Source of the DNA: Lentisphaeria bacterium
Lineage (GTDB): Bacteria; Verrucomicrobiota; Lentisphaeria; Victivallales; UBA1829
Length of the DNA: 64,000 bases
Direction: 5' to 3'
NCBI GenBank assembly: GCA_017541665.1
Contig: JAFXYP010000073.1
Span: forward strand, 46,684 to 110,683
Every line of letters starts with the position of its first letter. Within the stretch, counting starts at the first letter, position 1. Both the position numbers and the translations under genes were made by a program. The notes under the pieces were generated by a model. The model did not search any database. It was not told the DNA's origin and worked only from the letters and a program-made list of their open reading frames with translations. This document shows, in pieces, positions 1-8,148 of this stretch.

Positions 1-687
1 GGCCTGCTGGTGATGTGCGCGGTGTGCGGCGCGCTGCTGTGCGTGGTGATCTGCGTCTTCTTCAGCGACCTGCTGTACAAGGTCAAATTCTTCAAATTCT
101 TCCTCGATATCGCCGACCGCATCACGAAGGACACGTTCAAGCGCGCCGCGGACGCTGTGGCGCTGTACCGCCGCAGCTGGAAATTGCTCCTCGGCTGGAT
201 CGTCGCCACCACGCTCGTCTTCTTCCCCGTGCTCAGCATGCCCGTGTGGCTGATGGCGAACGGATTCGAGAATGTTCAGGAAGTTGAATCCGCCCCGGGC
301 GAAACTGCGCAGACGGCGGAGCTGCCCGGGAGCATCGACGGGCTTGCGCCGGAAGCCATGCAGGAAGCCGCCCCGGCAGCCGCTGAACAGACGGCGGAGG
401 TGTCCGAAATAAAACCGGACGAAGCCGTCAGGCCCGAGCCGAAACGGGACTTCCTCTCGTGCCTCATGATCTCGAATGTGAGCCAGACGATTGCGGCGAT
501 CCCCGGATCGTTCGGCGGCACCGGCACGCGCGACATCGCGGGCGCCGAGATGATGACCGCGATGGGATACTCCAAAAAGGAAAGCGGCGTGATCCCGATC
601 CTCGTCACGATGCTGACGCTCCTCGTGGCGCTGTCCTGTTCCGTCTTCTTCGTCTTCGACCGCGGAAAACGCGCCGCGAAGCGGTGA
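1..687 (+). CDS. C-terminal part of a lysylphosphatidylglycerol-synthase-TM/flippase-like membrane protein (5' truncated by window)
   Basis: The frame is open to the first base, so the true start lies outside the window. The visible 228 residues have hydrophobic segments at about 1-25 and 62-85, an Ala/Glu/Pro-rich stretch at about 95-150, and a final pair of hydrophobic segments. Between them is the motif IPGSFGGTGTRD, which matches the P-x-S-x-GG-x-G-x-R-[DE] signature near the C-terminus of the UPF0104/LPG_synthase_TM family of inner-membrane proteins. Family members move or modify lipids, but the substrate cannot be told from this fragment. The acidic Ala/Pro-rich insert between the membrane segments is unusual for the family. 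A promoter for the next gene begins 17 bases after the stop, so this is probably the last gene of its operon. Confidence 0.6.
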   Translation, partial: GLLVMCAVCGALLCVVICVFFSDLLYKVKFFKFFLDIADRITKDTFKRAADAVALYRRSWKLLLGWIVATTLVFFPVLSMPVWLMANGFENVQEVESAPGETAQTAELPGSIDGLAPEAMQEAAPAAAEQTAEVSEIKPDEAVRPEPKRDFLSCLMISNVSQTIAAIPGSFGGTGTRDIAGAEMMTAMGYSKKESGVIPILVTMLTLLVALSCSVFFVFDRGKRAAKR

Positions 688-704
688 TTTTGCCGGAAAC
701 GCGC

Positions 705-732
705 TTGCTTTTCCCTGAAAACGTGATACATT
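705..732 (+). promoter_or_regulatory. Sigma70-type promoter for the PP2C gene
   Basis: TTGCTT at 705-710, a 16-nt spacer and TACATT at 727-732. A start near 739 would give a leader of about 43 nt before the ATG at 782. No strong Shine-Dalgarno is visible in that leader. Confidence 0.5.
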
Positions 733-781
733 AGATTCGATACTTTTTTCAACCGCCGTACCCCCCCGACCGCAAACCGAC

Positions 782-1606
782 ATGTCCACCCGCAAACAGA
801 GCGAAACGACTCAGGATCTGCCGTCCAAAACGCAGGTCATCGAGCTTTTCCCGGCTCACGCGTCCAGCATCGCCGCCGATTCCCATCCGGGGTTCCAGCG
901 CGAGCACAACGAGGACAGCTTCGGCACGTTCGCCGATCCCGGGAGCGGCTGCGCGCTGCTCTTCGTGGCGGACGGCGTCGGCGGGAATACCGGCGGCGAA
1001 CTCGCCAGCCAGTTTACGGCGAGGAGCCTTCTGGCGCAGTGGAAGCGCTTTGCCGCGGGACGGACGCCCGCCGCGGACGAGACGGTCCGTTTCCTCCACG
1101 AGTCGCTGGAGGACATCAACCGGACCGTGTACGGCATCAACGCCGACCAGGGCACCCTCTCCGCGCCCATGGGCACCACGGTCGCCGCGGTCGCTCTGCT
1201 GCAGGACCATGTGGTGGTCGCGAATTCCGGCGACAGCCGCGTGTACCGGTTCCGCGGCGGCGGCATCATGGCTCTGACCGAGGACCATTCGCTCGTGCAG
1301 AAATGGATCCGCGAGGGCGTGATGACGGAGGCCGACGCGAAGGTGCACCCGATGGCGCACGTGATCTACAAGTCGATCGGGCAGCAGCGCCGCCTGGACC
1401 CGGACGTCCGCATCTTCGACCGGCGGCACGGCGACAAGTTCATCGTATGTTCCGACGGCCTGATGTGCCATGTGTCCGACCCGGAGATCCGCGACATCAT
1501 GGAACGGAGCAAATCCGCGCAGGAAGCCGTGCGCCTGCTCATCTCCACCGCGCTGAAACGCGGCGGATTCGACAACGTCACCGTCGCCTGCTACTATCAG
1601 GCGTGA
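782..1606 (+). CDS. PP2C-family serine/threonine protein phosphatase
   Basis: A 274-residue metal-dependent protein phosphatase of the Stp1/PrpC type. The PP2C motifs appear in order: REHNEDS (about residues 40-46), VADGVGG (about 61-67), MGTT (about 130), NSGDSR with VYR (about 149), DHS (about 167), CSDGL (about 222-226) and the closing DNVTVA. The Asp residues that bind Mg/Mn are therefore in place. Such enzymes reverse Hanks-type Ser/Thr kinase phosphorylation in the cytoplasm. A kinase of that class is encoded at 28596-30332, so the two could oppose each other, but this is inference because they are far apart. The roughly 38 residues before the first motif are extra. No membrane segment is present. 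Confidence 0.93.
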   Translation: MSTRKQSETTQDLPSKTQVIELFPAHASSIAADSHPGFQREHNEDSFGTFADPGSGCALLFVADGVGGNTGGELASQFTARSLLAQWKRFAAGRTPAADETVRFLHESLEDINRTVYGINADQGTLSAPMGTTVAAVALLQDHVVVANSGDSRVYRFRGGGIMALTEDHSLVQKWIREGVMTEADAKVHPMAHVIYKSIGQQRRLDPDVRIFDRRHGDKFIVCSDGLMCHVSDPEIRDIMERSKSAQEAVRLLISTALKRGGFDNVTVACYYQA

Positions 1607-1643
1607 CCGGCGCTCATTGTCGGCCCGTGTAGCTTTTCTGTTT

Positions 1644-1662
1644 CCCCGTAAGCCCTACGGGG
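1644..1662. terminator. Hairpin between convergent genes
   Basis: A 7-bp stem (CCCCGTA/TACGGGG) with a 5-nt loop lies between the ends of the phosphatase gene and the minus-strand operon. Neither side has a clear T-run, so intrinsic termination is only a possibility. Confidence 0.3.
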
Positions 1663-1733
1663 GGGCTCACTCAATCCGCCGGTGTCGGAGCCGTTTTCTG
1701 CCGGTATGACGTGTTTCGTTCCCGCTGCGGTTT

Positions 1734-2774
1734 TCACCATGCCGTAACGTTTCTGTCGCCGGGGGTCCGGTTGATGGAGATGCCGATGGATGTCCCGGCG
1801 GCGGTAACGGTCTTTTCCTTATCGTCAATGGTGATCCGGACAGGCCAGATCTCCGCTTTCCCGTAATGCCCCCCGCACTTCAGGAAGACATAGATCCTCC
1901 TGGCAAAATACTCCACATCCATTTCCGACTCCATCGGGATCTCGATCTCTCGCACCGTGTATCCCGTCTCCGGAGCCGTGTTGCTTCGCATGTCGAAGTC
2001 CTCCTGCGTTATGTCGGGTGAAGACTCCCGCAGCAGGAACAAGCCGTCGTCCGGGTCGTCCGAATGAAACCGTACGATGAACGCGACCGGACACGGCGCG
2101 CCATGGTAATAGCTTTTCGAATTGTACTGGCTGCCGTACACGATTTTGCCGTTTTCATACCGCTTGAAATCAAATTCAAAATATCTGGTGCTTTCCGGCT
2201 GCGCACCGGAATCGATCGTTTTCTTCTGATAATCCTTGACGTCTCCTTTGTCGGACAGCCAGATCTCGCAAACCTGTTTCTTTTCGTCCTGGATGCTGTA
2301 CCAAACCTGGCCCCCGCCGCTTTGCAGATTCGCGACAGGGGTTTGTCTTTCTGCCATCCTGACCCGAATGCCGTGCTGGACATTGACTGCCCCTTTGGAT
2401 TTATAGTCCAGGGTTTCCAAGTGATATCCGTTTTTGAAGAAAACGACTTGGACGTCGGTGAAGCGCTTCTGTCGGATCTGAAACTTCGAATTCACGGTTT
2501 CCCTGTAATCCTTGTGCACATCCGGAGCATTGAAATCCATGAGCTTCGGGCGGGAGAAAGTCACATGCATCGTGACGCCGTTCAGCGGATTGCCGGCATC
2601 GTCCGTCACGGTTCCCTCGAGATCGAACCCGGATGAATTCCGTTCGGCAAGCTGTGCGTTGCCCATCAGAAGAACCACGGCAAGCGGAGGATACAGAGTC
2701 AATAACAGTCCGACCGCCAGGGGGAGGGTCGTGGCGAGGATCACGGCGATGATGCAGCCGGTTTTCTTTTTCAT
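1734..2774 (-). CDS. Envelope protein with carboxypeptidase-regulatory-like domain, HSDDPDDG family (paralogue 1)
   Basis: A 346-residue protein of no recognised function. A Lys-rich start and one hydrophobic helix (about residues 8-38) predict export or membrane anchoring. Next comes a short beta-domain beginning DLEGTVTDDAGNPLNGV (from about 50), which resembles carboxypeptidase-regulatory-like/CarboxypepD_reg modules. The rest aligns by eye with the proteins at 3862-5118 and 5165-7774: an FxFDFKR segment, RFHSDDPDDG, APETGYT, KCGGHYGK and a closing PGDRNV. These shared motifs mark a local paralogous family. It is the last gene of a four-gene minus-strand operon, 24 bases after the FGE-like lipoprotein. 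Function is unknown; display on the outer surface or in the periplasm is inferred. Confidence 0.75.
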   Translation of the reverse strand: MKKKTGCIIAVILATTLPLAVGLLLTLYPPLAVVLLMGNAQLAERNSSGFDLEGTVTDDAGNPLNGVTMHVTFSRPKLMDFNAPDVHKDYRETVNSKFQIRQKRFTDVQVVFFKNGYHLETLDYKSKGAVNVQHGIRVRMAERQTPVANLQSGGGQVWYSIQDEKKQVCEIWLSDKGDVKDYQKKTIDSGAQPESTRYFEFDFKRYENGKIVYGSQYNSKSYYHGAPCPVAFIVRFHSDDPDDGLFLLRESSPDITQEDFDMRSNTAPETGYTVREIEIPMESEMDVEYFARRIYVFLKCGGHYGKAEIWPVRITIDDKEKTVTAAGTSIGISINRTPGDRNVTAW

Positions 2775-2798
2775 GGCAGGTCCTCAGACGGGTCGGGG

Positions 2799-3767
2799 TC
2801 AGTCGGCTTCGTTTTGGAGCAGGGCGGGATCAGTCTGAACCAGTGCGAGCCGGAATCCGAAGACGGAGGACCTGTCCGCAGTGATGTTCCGGAATGTGTA
2901 GGAGCGTTCGGTGTTGAATCCCACTTGCGCACTGCCGAGGAATCCGACGTCGCGAATGACGCATGTATCTTTCATTGCGGACGCCTCCGCATCCGTGATC
3001 GCGGCGTCCCCGTCGGAATGCCCGGAGTTGTTGAAGTCGATCGCATCCAGACACATTTCCTTCACGTTCCCGTTCATGTCGTACAATCCGAGTTCGTTCG
3101 GCTTCTTCTGTCCCACCGGATGCGTGCGGTTATTGTTGTTTTGCCGGAGGATCGAATAATCGCGCTCCTGCTGCCTGCCCTTCAGACTGACGTCGCCGGA
3201 GTTGTCGTTGTACCACGCCACGTCCTCCAGCTCGTCGCCGCCGCTGTACTTGTATCCCCTGCTTTTCGTTCCGCCCTTCGCCGCGAATTCCCACTGCGAT
3301 TCCGTCGGCAGGGTGAATTTCCAACCGGCGGGCGCTTTCCCCGATTCGTTCAGCTTCCGGCAGAATTCCATCACTTCATCCCACAGGACTTTTTCCACGG
3401 GCAGATCGTCCCCTTTGAAAGCGGACGGGTTCGCCTCCATCAACGCGTTCCACTGCGCCTGGGTCACCTCATACTGGCCGATATAGAAATCCTTCTTGAA
3501 GTTCACCGTGTGCTGCATGGCTTTGGAATTGACGCCTTCGCCCATCTGGAAACTTGCGCCTGCGGCGGTCACTTTCACCATCTTGAGCGGAACTCCCTCC
3601 GCCAGGTCGATGGTCAGAATTTCCGAAACGATTTCATCCTCGGGGGCTCCGGTTTTATCCTCGGGGGCTCCGGTTTTATCCTCGGAGGCTCCGCAGGCGG
3701 CAGACAGGACAATCAGGGAAACAGCGGCGAAGAAAACGAACGTTCTGCCGACGATTCGTGGGAACAT
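2799..3767 (-). CDS. FGE-like (formylglycine-generating-enzyme superfamily) lipoprotein without catalytic cysteines
   Basis: 322 residues. The N-terminal signal ends in LSAAC (Cys about residue 25), a plausible lipobox, followed by a 7-residue repeat (GAPEDKT) used as a tether. From about residue 75 the chain follows the FGE-sulfatase/SUMF1 fold: FYIGQYEVTQAQW, FTLPTESQWEFAAKGG, a D-M-NGNVKEMC stretch and a closing FGFRLAL. In true formylglycine-generating enzymes a Cys pair lies in the final third, near the R-GGSF and FR-R motifs. Here that part (VIRDVGFLGSAQVGFNTERS) has no Cys. It is therefore probably a binding or structural member rather than an oxidase. It sits between paralogues of the HSDDPDDG family in one operon, suggesting joint work in the envelope. 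Confidence 0.8.
   Translation of the reverse strand: MFPRIVGRTFVFFAAVSLIVLSAACGASEDKTGAPEDKTGAPEDEIVSEILTIDLAEGVPLKMVKVTAAGASFQMGEGVNSKAMQHTVNFKKDFYIGQYEVTQAQWNALMEANPSAFKGDDLPVEKVLWDEVMEFCRKLNESGKAPAGWKFTLPTESQWEFAAKGGTKSRGYKYSGGDELEDVAWYNDNSGDVSLKGRQQERDYSILRQNNNNRTHPVGQKKPNELGLYDMNGNVKEMCLDAIDFNNSGHSDGDAAITDAEASAMKDTCVIRDVGFLGSAQVGFNTERSYTFRNITADRSSVFGFRLALVQTDPALLQNEAD
3637..3693 (-). repeat. 21-bp tandem repeat in the lipoprotein tether
   Basis: Two full copies and one partial copy of a 21-bp unit, encoding GAPEDKT units just after the lipidated Cys. Perfect short repeats like this can change copy number by slippage and so vary tether length. Confidence 0.75.
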
Positions 3768-3861
3768 GGTTCAGGTCTCCTTGGTGGTACTTGATCCGGT
3801 TGAATACGGGGGATCGGGGTTAGTCTGTTGGGGGTGGTGAGGGGGCAGCGCGGCGTTCCGT

Positions 3862-5118
3862 TCAGAAGAAGGATCTCAGGTTGGTGTCGCCGGGCTTCAA
3901 GTTCAGATACAGCTCAAGATAAAAGAAACATTCGAGTTTGTCGTTCAGCGCGCCGAGGTTTACGCCGGAACTGGTCCCTGCCTCACCGCACATGACGGAG
4001 AACTTCCCGTAATGGTTTCCGCAGCGGAACCACATCCACCGGTACCCGCCGCGCCAATGGACCGAGAACGATTTGCCGGACCCTGTGATCAGGAGCAGCT
4101 CCTCCACCGGGATGGAGACCTCCTTGAGCGTGTAGCCGTCCTTCGGTGCCTCGAAGCGGCGTTCAAGCGGCCGGAGCTTCTTCCACTCATCATCCACGAT
4201 CTTGTTTTCTTCCCTGCTCCTCTTCTGATAGGCCTGGCGATCCGCGATCGGCTTGCCGTCGAACGGATGGTCTTTCAGGTAGCCGCCGTCCTCCATCACG
4301 ATCATACCGTCCTCCGGGTCGTCGGAATGAAGACGGAAGATGTAGACCGCGGGGTATTTCGGCGATTCGCCCTTCTGGTCGACGACGCCGGGGAACTCCC
4401 GCGTGACAATCTCGCCGTGTTCGTCCCGCTGGAAATCGAGCTCCAGATATTTGCCTGCCTTCGGTTTCTCATCCAGCGGGATGCTGACCATCTTCACCTG
4501 CCCGTTTCCATTTTTGCCCGAAACAGCACCGTCCAGGTCGCAATAGGTCTTTCTCTTTCTGCTCAGGTTGTATTCCAGTTTTTCACGCTGGAGGTCGCTT
4601 ATTTCCGCAGTCGGCAGCCTTTTCTCCAGCACGACGCGCAGGGCAGGCTGTTTCAGCGTATTTTCCTCGTTCTCGCCCATCCCGAATCCGGCATGGAAAT
4701 GGAATGTTTCGAGGAAGTATTCCTGGTTGGAGAACTTGAGTTCGACGTCGTTGAATCCTTTCTTTTTGATCTCGAAGTCTCCGCTGACCACGCGCCGTTC
4801 GACTTCGTATTTGTTGTCCGTCATATAGGGCAAGACCGGCTTTTCATACCTGATCTCCAGCCGGACATTCTCCACCGGTTTGCCGTCCTCGTCCACGACT
4901 GTCCCTTTGATGTCGATTTCCAGTTCGTCCAGATTGGTCTGAAGCTGTCCCGTCATCGCAGAAAAAGCCGCGGCTCTCTGCTCCTCGTCGGATGCGGGTT
5001 CCGCCGTTTTGGGCAGCGCGGGCGGAACAGAGGCGGCGAATGCCGCAGGGGATGCGGTGAATAAAAGAATGGCGCCGCAGAGGGGTGCGGCGATGGCGCT
5101 GACCGTTTTGTGTTTCAT
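3862..5118 (-). CDS. Envelope protein with carboxypeptidase-regulatory-like domain, HSDDPDDG family (paralogue 2)
   Basis: 418 residues with a signal peptide (MKHKT start, hydrophobic core about 8-28, ending near AFAAS). The beta-domain DIKGTVVDEDGKPVENV lies near residues 68-84. Family motifs follow: KGFNDVELKFSNQEYFLETF, KAGKYLELDFQRDEHGEI, RLHSDDPEDG, GYTLKEVSIPVEE, RCGNHYGK and LKPGDTN. The lysine-rich start is nearly the same as in the next gene upstream (MKHKT), consistent with duplication. Compared with paralogue 1 it has extra charged sequence around DGKPIADRQAYQ. No enzyme motif was found. Position in the operon: third from the right end is the FGE-like gene, and this gene lies 46 bases after the 869-residue member. 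Function unknown. Confidence 0.75.
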   Translation of the reverse strand: MKHKTVSAIAAPLCGAILLFTASPAAFAASVPPALPKTAEPASDEEQRAAAFSAMTGQLQTNLDELEIDIKGTVVDEDGKPVENVRLEIRYEKPVLPYMTDNKYEVERRVVSGDFEIKKKGFNDVELKFSNQEYFLETFHFHAGFGMGENEENTLKQPALRVVLEKRLPTAEISDLQREKLEYNLSRKRKTYCDLDGAVSGKNGNGQVKMVSIPLDEKPKAGKYLELDFQRDEHGEIVTREFPGVVDQKGESPKYPAVYIFRLHSDDPEDGMIVMEDGGYLKDHPFDGKPIADRQAYQKRSREENKIVDDEWKKLRPLERRFEAPKDGYTLKEVSIPVEELLLITGSGKSFSVHWRGGYRWMWFRCGNHYGKFSVMCGEAGTSSGVNLGALNDKLECFFYLELYLNLKPGDTNLRSFF

Positions 5119-5164
5119 AATTAAATTCTCCGTGGTGTATCTCGAAGCCGCATCAGGGGCGAGG

Positions 5165-7774
5165 TTACTTCTGTTGTTCCCGAAGGCGCCTGACCTCCTG
5201 TCCGGCGCGTTCCAGGCGCTGGCGAACCAGATCGGTCTGCTCTTTTGTGGCGCCCGGCGTCTTCGAGAGCGTTTTGAGCAGTTCCTTCAGTTCATTCTGG
5301 TCCTCGATCGCCTTCCGCAGCTGCTCTTTCCGTTCCGCTTCGGGGTCTTTCGCGTTGTTCGTGCGTGTGTCGTTCGAGGCGGGCCTGCCGCGGCCGGCCT
5401 CCCTGCGCGGAGCGGAATCCGGGTCGAAGATGTTCCGCGCCACGGTGGTCTTGATCTTGTTTTCCGGTGACACGGTCTCCTTTCGCGGCTCCGGATTGTC
5501 CTTTTTCGCAAGGGTCGCGGAGAAAGAGTACACGTCGTCGGAAACGGCCCTCCGCATCAGCCGGGCGATCGTCCAGGCGGGGAAGCGCAAGTGTCGAGGG
5601 AGGTCGGCAGCATAACGCACATGCGTCTGGATCGTGAAGTCGCATTTCCCGTCGTGGAGCCGGAAATCGGTCACGAGCGCGTCGTCGGGGAGCGAGACAG
5701 ACAAATCGTAAAGCAGGGTGAGGAAGTCCGTGTCGCCGACGGCAGGCGGTGCGTCATCCATCCGTTTCCCGTTCGCCGATGCGGCGGAACCGGCTGCCGG
5801 TGTGTCCGTGATGGCGCGAATCCGTGCGCTCAGGCGGAACGACTTGCCGGAGGCCGCAGCAGCGGACGCGTCGCCCTGAAGCTCGGCCGCGATGCGTTCG
5901 CGGGCGGAATTGACGCGGAGTTCGAGGCGGCGCCAGGAAAGATGCGGCATATAACTCTCGATTTCGCGGATGAAGCGGACGATCCCGGCATATTCGTCGA
6001 CGATGTCGAGATCGAGGTCGGCGTAGGAATGATCGGCGTCGATCGGCGTGAACTTGACGTCGCCGAGCGGCTGGAGTTTTGCTCCCGCGCGCTTCGCCGC
6101 TTCGTTGACGAGCCTGCGGAGCATGACTTCGGGCTTTCCGTCGCGCGATGCGACCCAGAGGGGCAATCCCGCGAATATGTCCGGTTCCTTCCGGTCGCCG
6201 GGTTCGGTCTGTTGTACCCGTTTCGGGGGATCCCCCGTTCCCGTTTCGGAAAGGCCGGACGAGCTCAGACGATACGCTTTCCCGTTCCCGTCGACGCTGT
6301 ACCGGTACTCGTTTTCCCAGGGATCCAGCGGGACCTTCGGCACGATGTAGGGACCGTCCCAGCGCGGATCGTCGTCTATGTTCTTTTCGAGGCAGCGCAG
6401 ACTGGAGGGATAGGTCCCGACGTCCAGCCTGTAGACTTCCAGCGCGTCGTTGAGCAGCTGGATCTGTTTTTTCGCCAGTTCGACCTTGTCATCGGGAGCG
6501 GTTTTGACTTCGTTCTTTGCTTCCTTTTTGTTCGGGATGTTCCGGATGATCCCCTCGGGCCGCATGTATTCGCGATAGAAATTGCCTTCCGAAACGTTCC
6601 TGTCGCCTTCCTTCCGGTTCAAGACCACCTGCTCGATCCTTACCCGGACCTGAAGTAACGTTTCCCGACCTATGTCGTGACCGGCGGGACAAACAAATAT
6701 TGTTCCATAGTGCTGTCCGCATTTCACGAAAGCGAACAGATAGTTCGTTTCGTACGGGAAACGCCCATCGGCGCCTCTTTTCCCGAAATCGCACACGAGT
6801 TCCTTCCGGTAGCCTGTTTCCGGCGCGGTCGGATAATGTTTCTCGTATTCTACCCATTTAACAAACCCCGTTCCCAATTTGTCCACGGCGATGAAACCGT
6901 CGTCGGGATCATCGGAATGGAGCCGGATGATGAACGAGGCGGGGCACGGGGTGTCCCGAAGCATCCCGTCGAACAGGACTTCGCCGTTTTCGTCCCGTTT
7001 GAAATCCAGTTCGATATATTTCGTCAGTTCCGGCTTCGTTTTCAGGTCGAACGACTTCATTCCGATCGTTCTTTCCTCCTCATATTCTTCTTCCTCCTCT
7101 TCTTCCTCGTCCTCCATCTCCTCGTCCTCCGGCGAAACGGTCGTCTTTTTCGTCTTTTCCGGTTTTTCCGGCTTTCTGTCGAACGCGGAAAGATCGCAGA
7201 CCGTTTTCTGTCCTTTTTCGAAATCGTATCGCAGCGTTCCAGAGGTCCCGACCAGGTCGGCGGCGGGGACGCCTTTGTACATTTTAATCTGGATGTCCTC
7301 TTTCATCAGGAGTTTCGGCTCGCCCTCGCCGGTGGAGTTCGATACCGCGTGAAGGGACGCCTCCGCAGAATTCATCATCTCGATGAGATTAAACCCATAA
7401 CTTCTGTCTTCGAGATAATAGCCGTCCTTCAGGAAACGGAGTTCAAGCCTCGTCCAGCCTTTTTCCTGAATGCGGAATTTGGAATCGACCGTCTTCTTCT
7501 CTGTTTTTTCCTCCTTCCCGCCGCTTAAGAGCAGTTTGGCGTCCGGGCGCGACCGTTCAAGCTCCATCGTGACGCCGTCCAGCGGCTTGCCGTCGGTGTC
7601 CGTGATAGTGAACTGAAGGTCGAATTCCGAAGCGTCGATCCGGTTTTGCAATTCGTTTATGAAGCTGGCCCACGCCTCTTTTTCCTCGTCTCTCGTCTGC
7701 GCGTACAGGACGCTTACTGCCGCGAAAAGGGGGATCGCGATCAGGGCGATGATCCAAGCGGTTTTGTGTTTCAT
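5165..7774 (-). CDS. HSDDPDDG-family envelope protein fused to GspG-like and PilO/GspM-like segments (paralogue 3)
   Basis: 869 residues and first gene of the operon. A signal or anchor helix (about 5-26) precedes the family region (about 50-400), with the motifs LDGVTMELERSRP, YIELDFKRDENGE, RLHSDDPDDG, APETGY and KCGQHYG, plus an acidic run of mostly Glu near 220-235. Residues about 428-515 resemble the C-terminal part of type II secretion major pseudopilins (GspG): LNDALEVYRLDVGTYPSS, WDGPYI, PLDPWENEYRY. The N-terminal pilin helix is missing. Residues about 551-760 resemble the PilO/GspM ferredoxin-like fold (YAGIVRFIREIESYMPHLSWRRLEL). Near 778 is RNIFDPD, like the R-N-(I/P)-F motif of PilP/GspC-type linkers. 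A coiled coil rich in Glu/Arg closes the chain (about 810-869). The similarity calls beyond the family region are by eye and need profile searches. Confidence 0.7.
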   Translation of the reverse strand: MKHKTAWIIALIAIPLFAAVSVLYAQTRDEEKEAWASFINELQNRIDASEFDLQFTITDTDGKPLDGVTMELERSRPDAKLLLSGGKEEKTEKKTVDSKFRIQEKGWTRLELRFLKDGYYLEDRSYGFNLIEMMNSAEASLHAVSNSTGEGEPKLLMKEDIQIKMYKGVPAADLVGTSGTLRYDFEKGQKTVCDLSAFDRKPEKPEKTKKTTVSPEDEEMEDEEEEEEEEYEEERTIGMKSFDLKTKPELTKYIELDFKRDENGEVLFDGMLRDTPCPASFIIRLHSDDPDDGFIAVDKLGTGFVKWVEYEKHYPTAPETGYRKELVCDFGKRGADGRFPYETNYLFAFVKCGQHYGTIFVCPAGHDIGRETLLQVRVRIEQVVLNRKEGDRNVSEGNFYREYMRPEGIIRNIPNKKEAKNEVKTAPDDKVELAKKQIQLLNDALEVYRLDVGTYPSSLRCLEKNIDDDPRWDGPYIVPKVPLDPWENEYRYSVDGNGKAYRLSSSGLSETGTGDPPKRVQQTEPGDRKEPDIFAGLPLWVASRDGKPEVMLRRLVNEAAKRAGAKLQPLGDVKFTPIDADHSYADLDLDIVDEYAGIVRFIREIESYMPHLSWRRLELRVNSARERIAAELQGDASAAAASGKSFRLSARIRAITDTPAAGSAASANGKRMDDAPPAVGDTDFLTLLYDLSVSLPDDALVTDFRLHDGKCDFTIQTHVRYAADLPRHLRFPAWTIARLMRRAVSDDVYSFSATLAKKDNPEPRKETVSPENKIKTTVARNIFDPDSAPRREAGRGRPASNDTRTNNAKDPEAERKEQLRKAIEDQNELKELLKTLSKTPGATKEQTDLVRQRLERAGQEVRRLREQQK

Positions 7775-7861
7775 ATCAGGTCCTCCGGGGGTGTGTTACA
7801 AGTCTTGCTGCCGGACGGCGGTGATGCCGTGCTGAATCAGTTCGGATACAATCCATCCTAT

Positions 7862-7889
7862 ACAATATCACTTTTTTACGAAAAAGCAA
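7862..7889 (-). promoter_or_regulatory. Promoter of the four-gene HSDDPDDG operon
   Basis: On the minus strand: TTGCTT at 7889-7884, a 16-nt spacer and TATTGT at 7867-7862. This would give a leader of about 80 nt before the ATG at 7774. An A/T tract with a short inverted repeat (TTTTTTACGAAAAA, 7872-7885) overlaps the spacer and the start of the -35 hexamer. Confidence 0.45.
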
Positions 7890-8074
7890 ACGGGAAAAAC
7901 GCCTTTGCAAAAAACTCTTGTCTTTCGATTTTTCCGAATTCAGACAAGCTCAAAACTGTCCGCAATCCTCCGCAGGCATGGATGCGGCGGATGTCGGATG
8001 GGACGAATCGGGCAAATAGGGCGGACAGGGGGGCAGATCACCCCGTGGCGGATGAGGCGACAGGGAGGGATTTC

Positions 8075-8112
8075 ATTGATAACTTGCCTTCAAACAAAAG
8101 CAAGTTGTCAAT
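8075..8112. other. 13-bp stem-loop in the 7775-8148 gap
   Basis: ATTGATAACTTGC at 8075-8087 pairs with GCAAGTTGTCAAT at 8100-8112 (one wobble), with a 12-nt loop. It lies 36 bases beyond the stop of the M24 peptidase gene. There is no T-run, so it is not a canonical terminator; it could be a 3'-end stabiliser. Apart from this hairpin and the promoter at 7862-7889, I see nothing in the 374-base gap. Confidence 0.45.
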
Positions 8113-8148
8113 GGTGCGAGCTTGAGACCGGGACGGAGCAGAAAAGAA

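Noticed and set aside
8075..8112. Integron attC-like site
   Set aside because: The arms lack the RYYYAAC/GTTRRRY core pattern and there is no integrase or cassette array.
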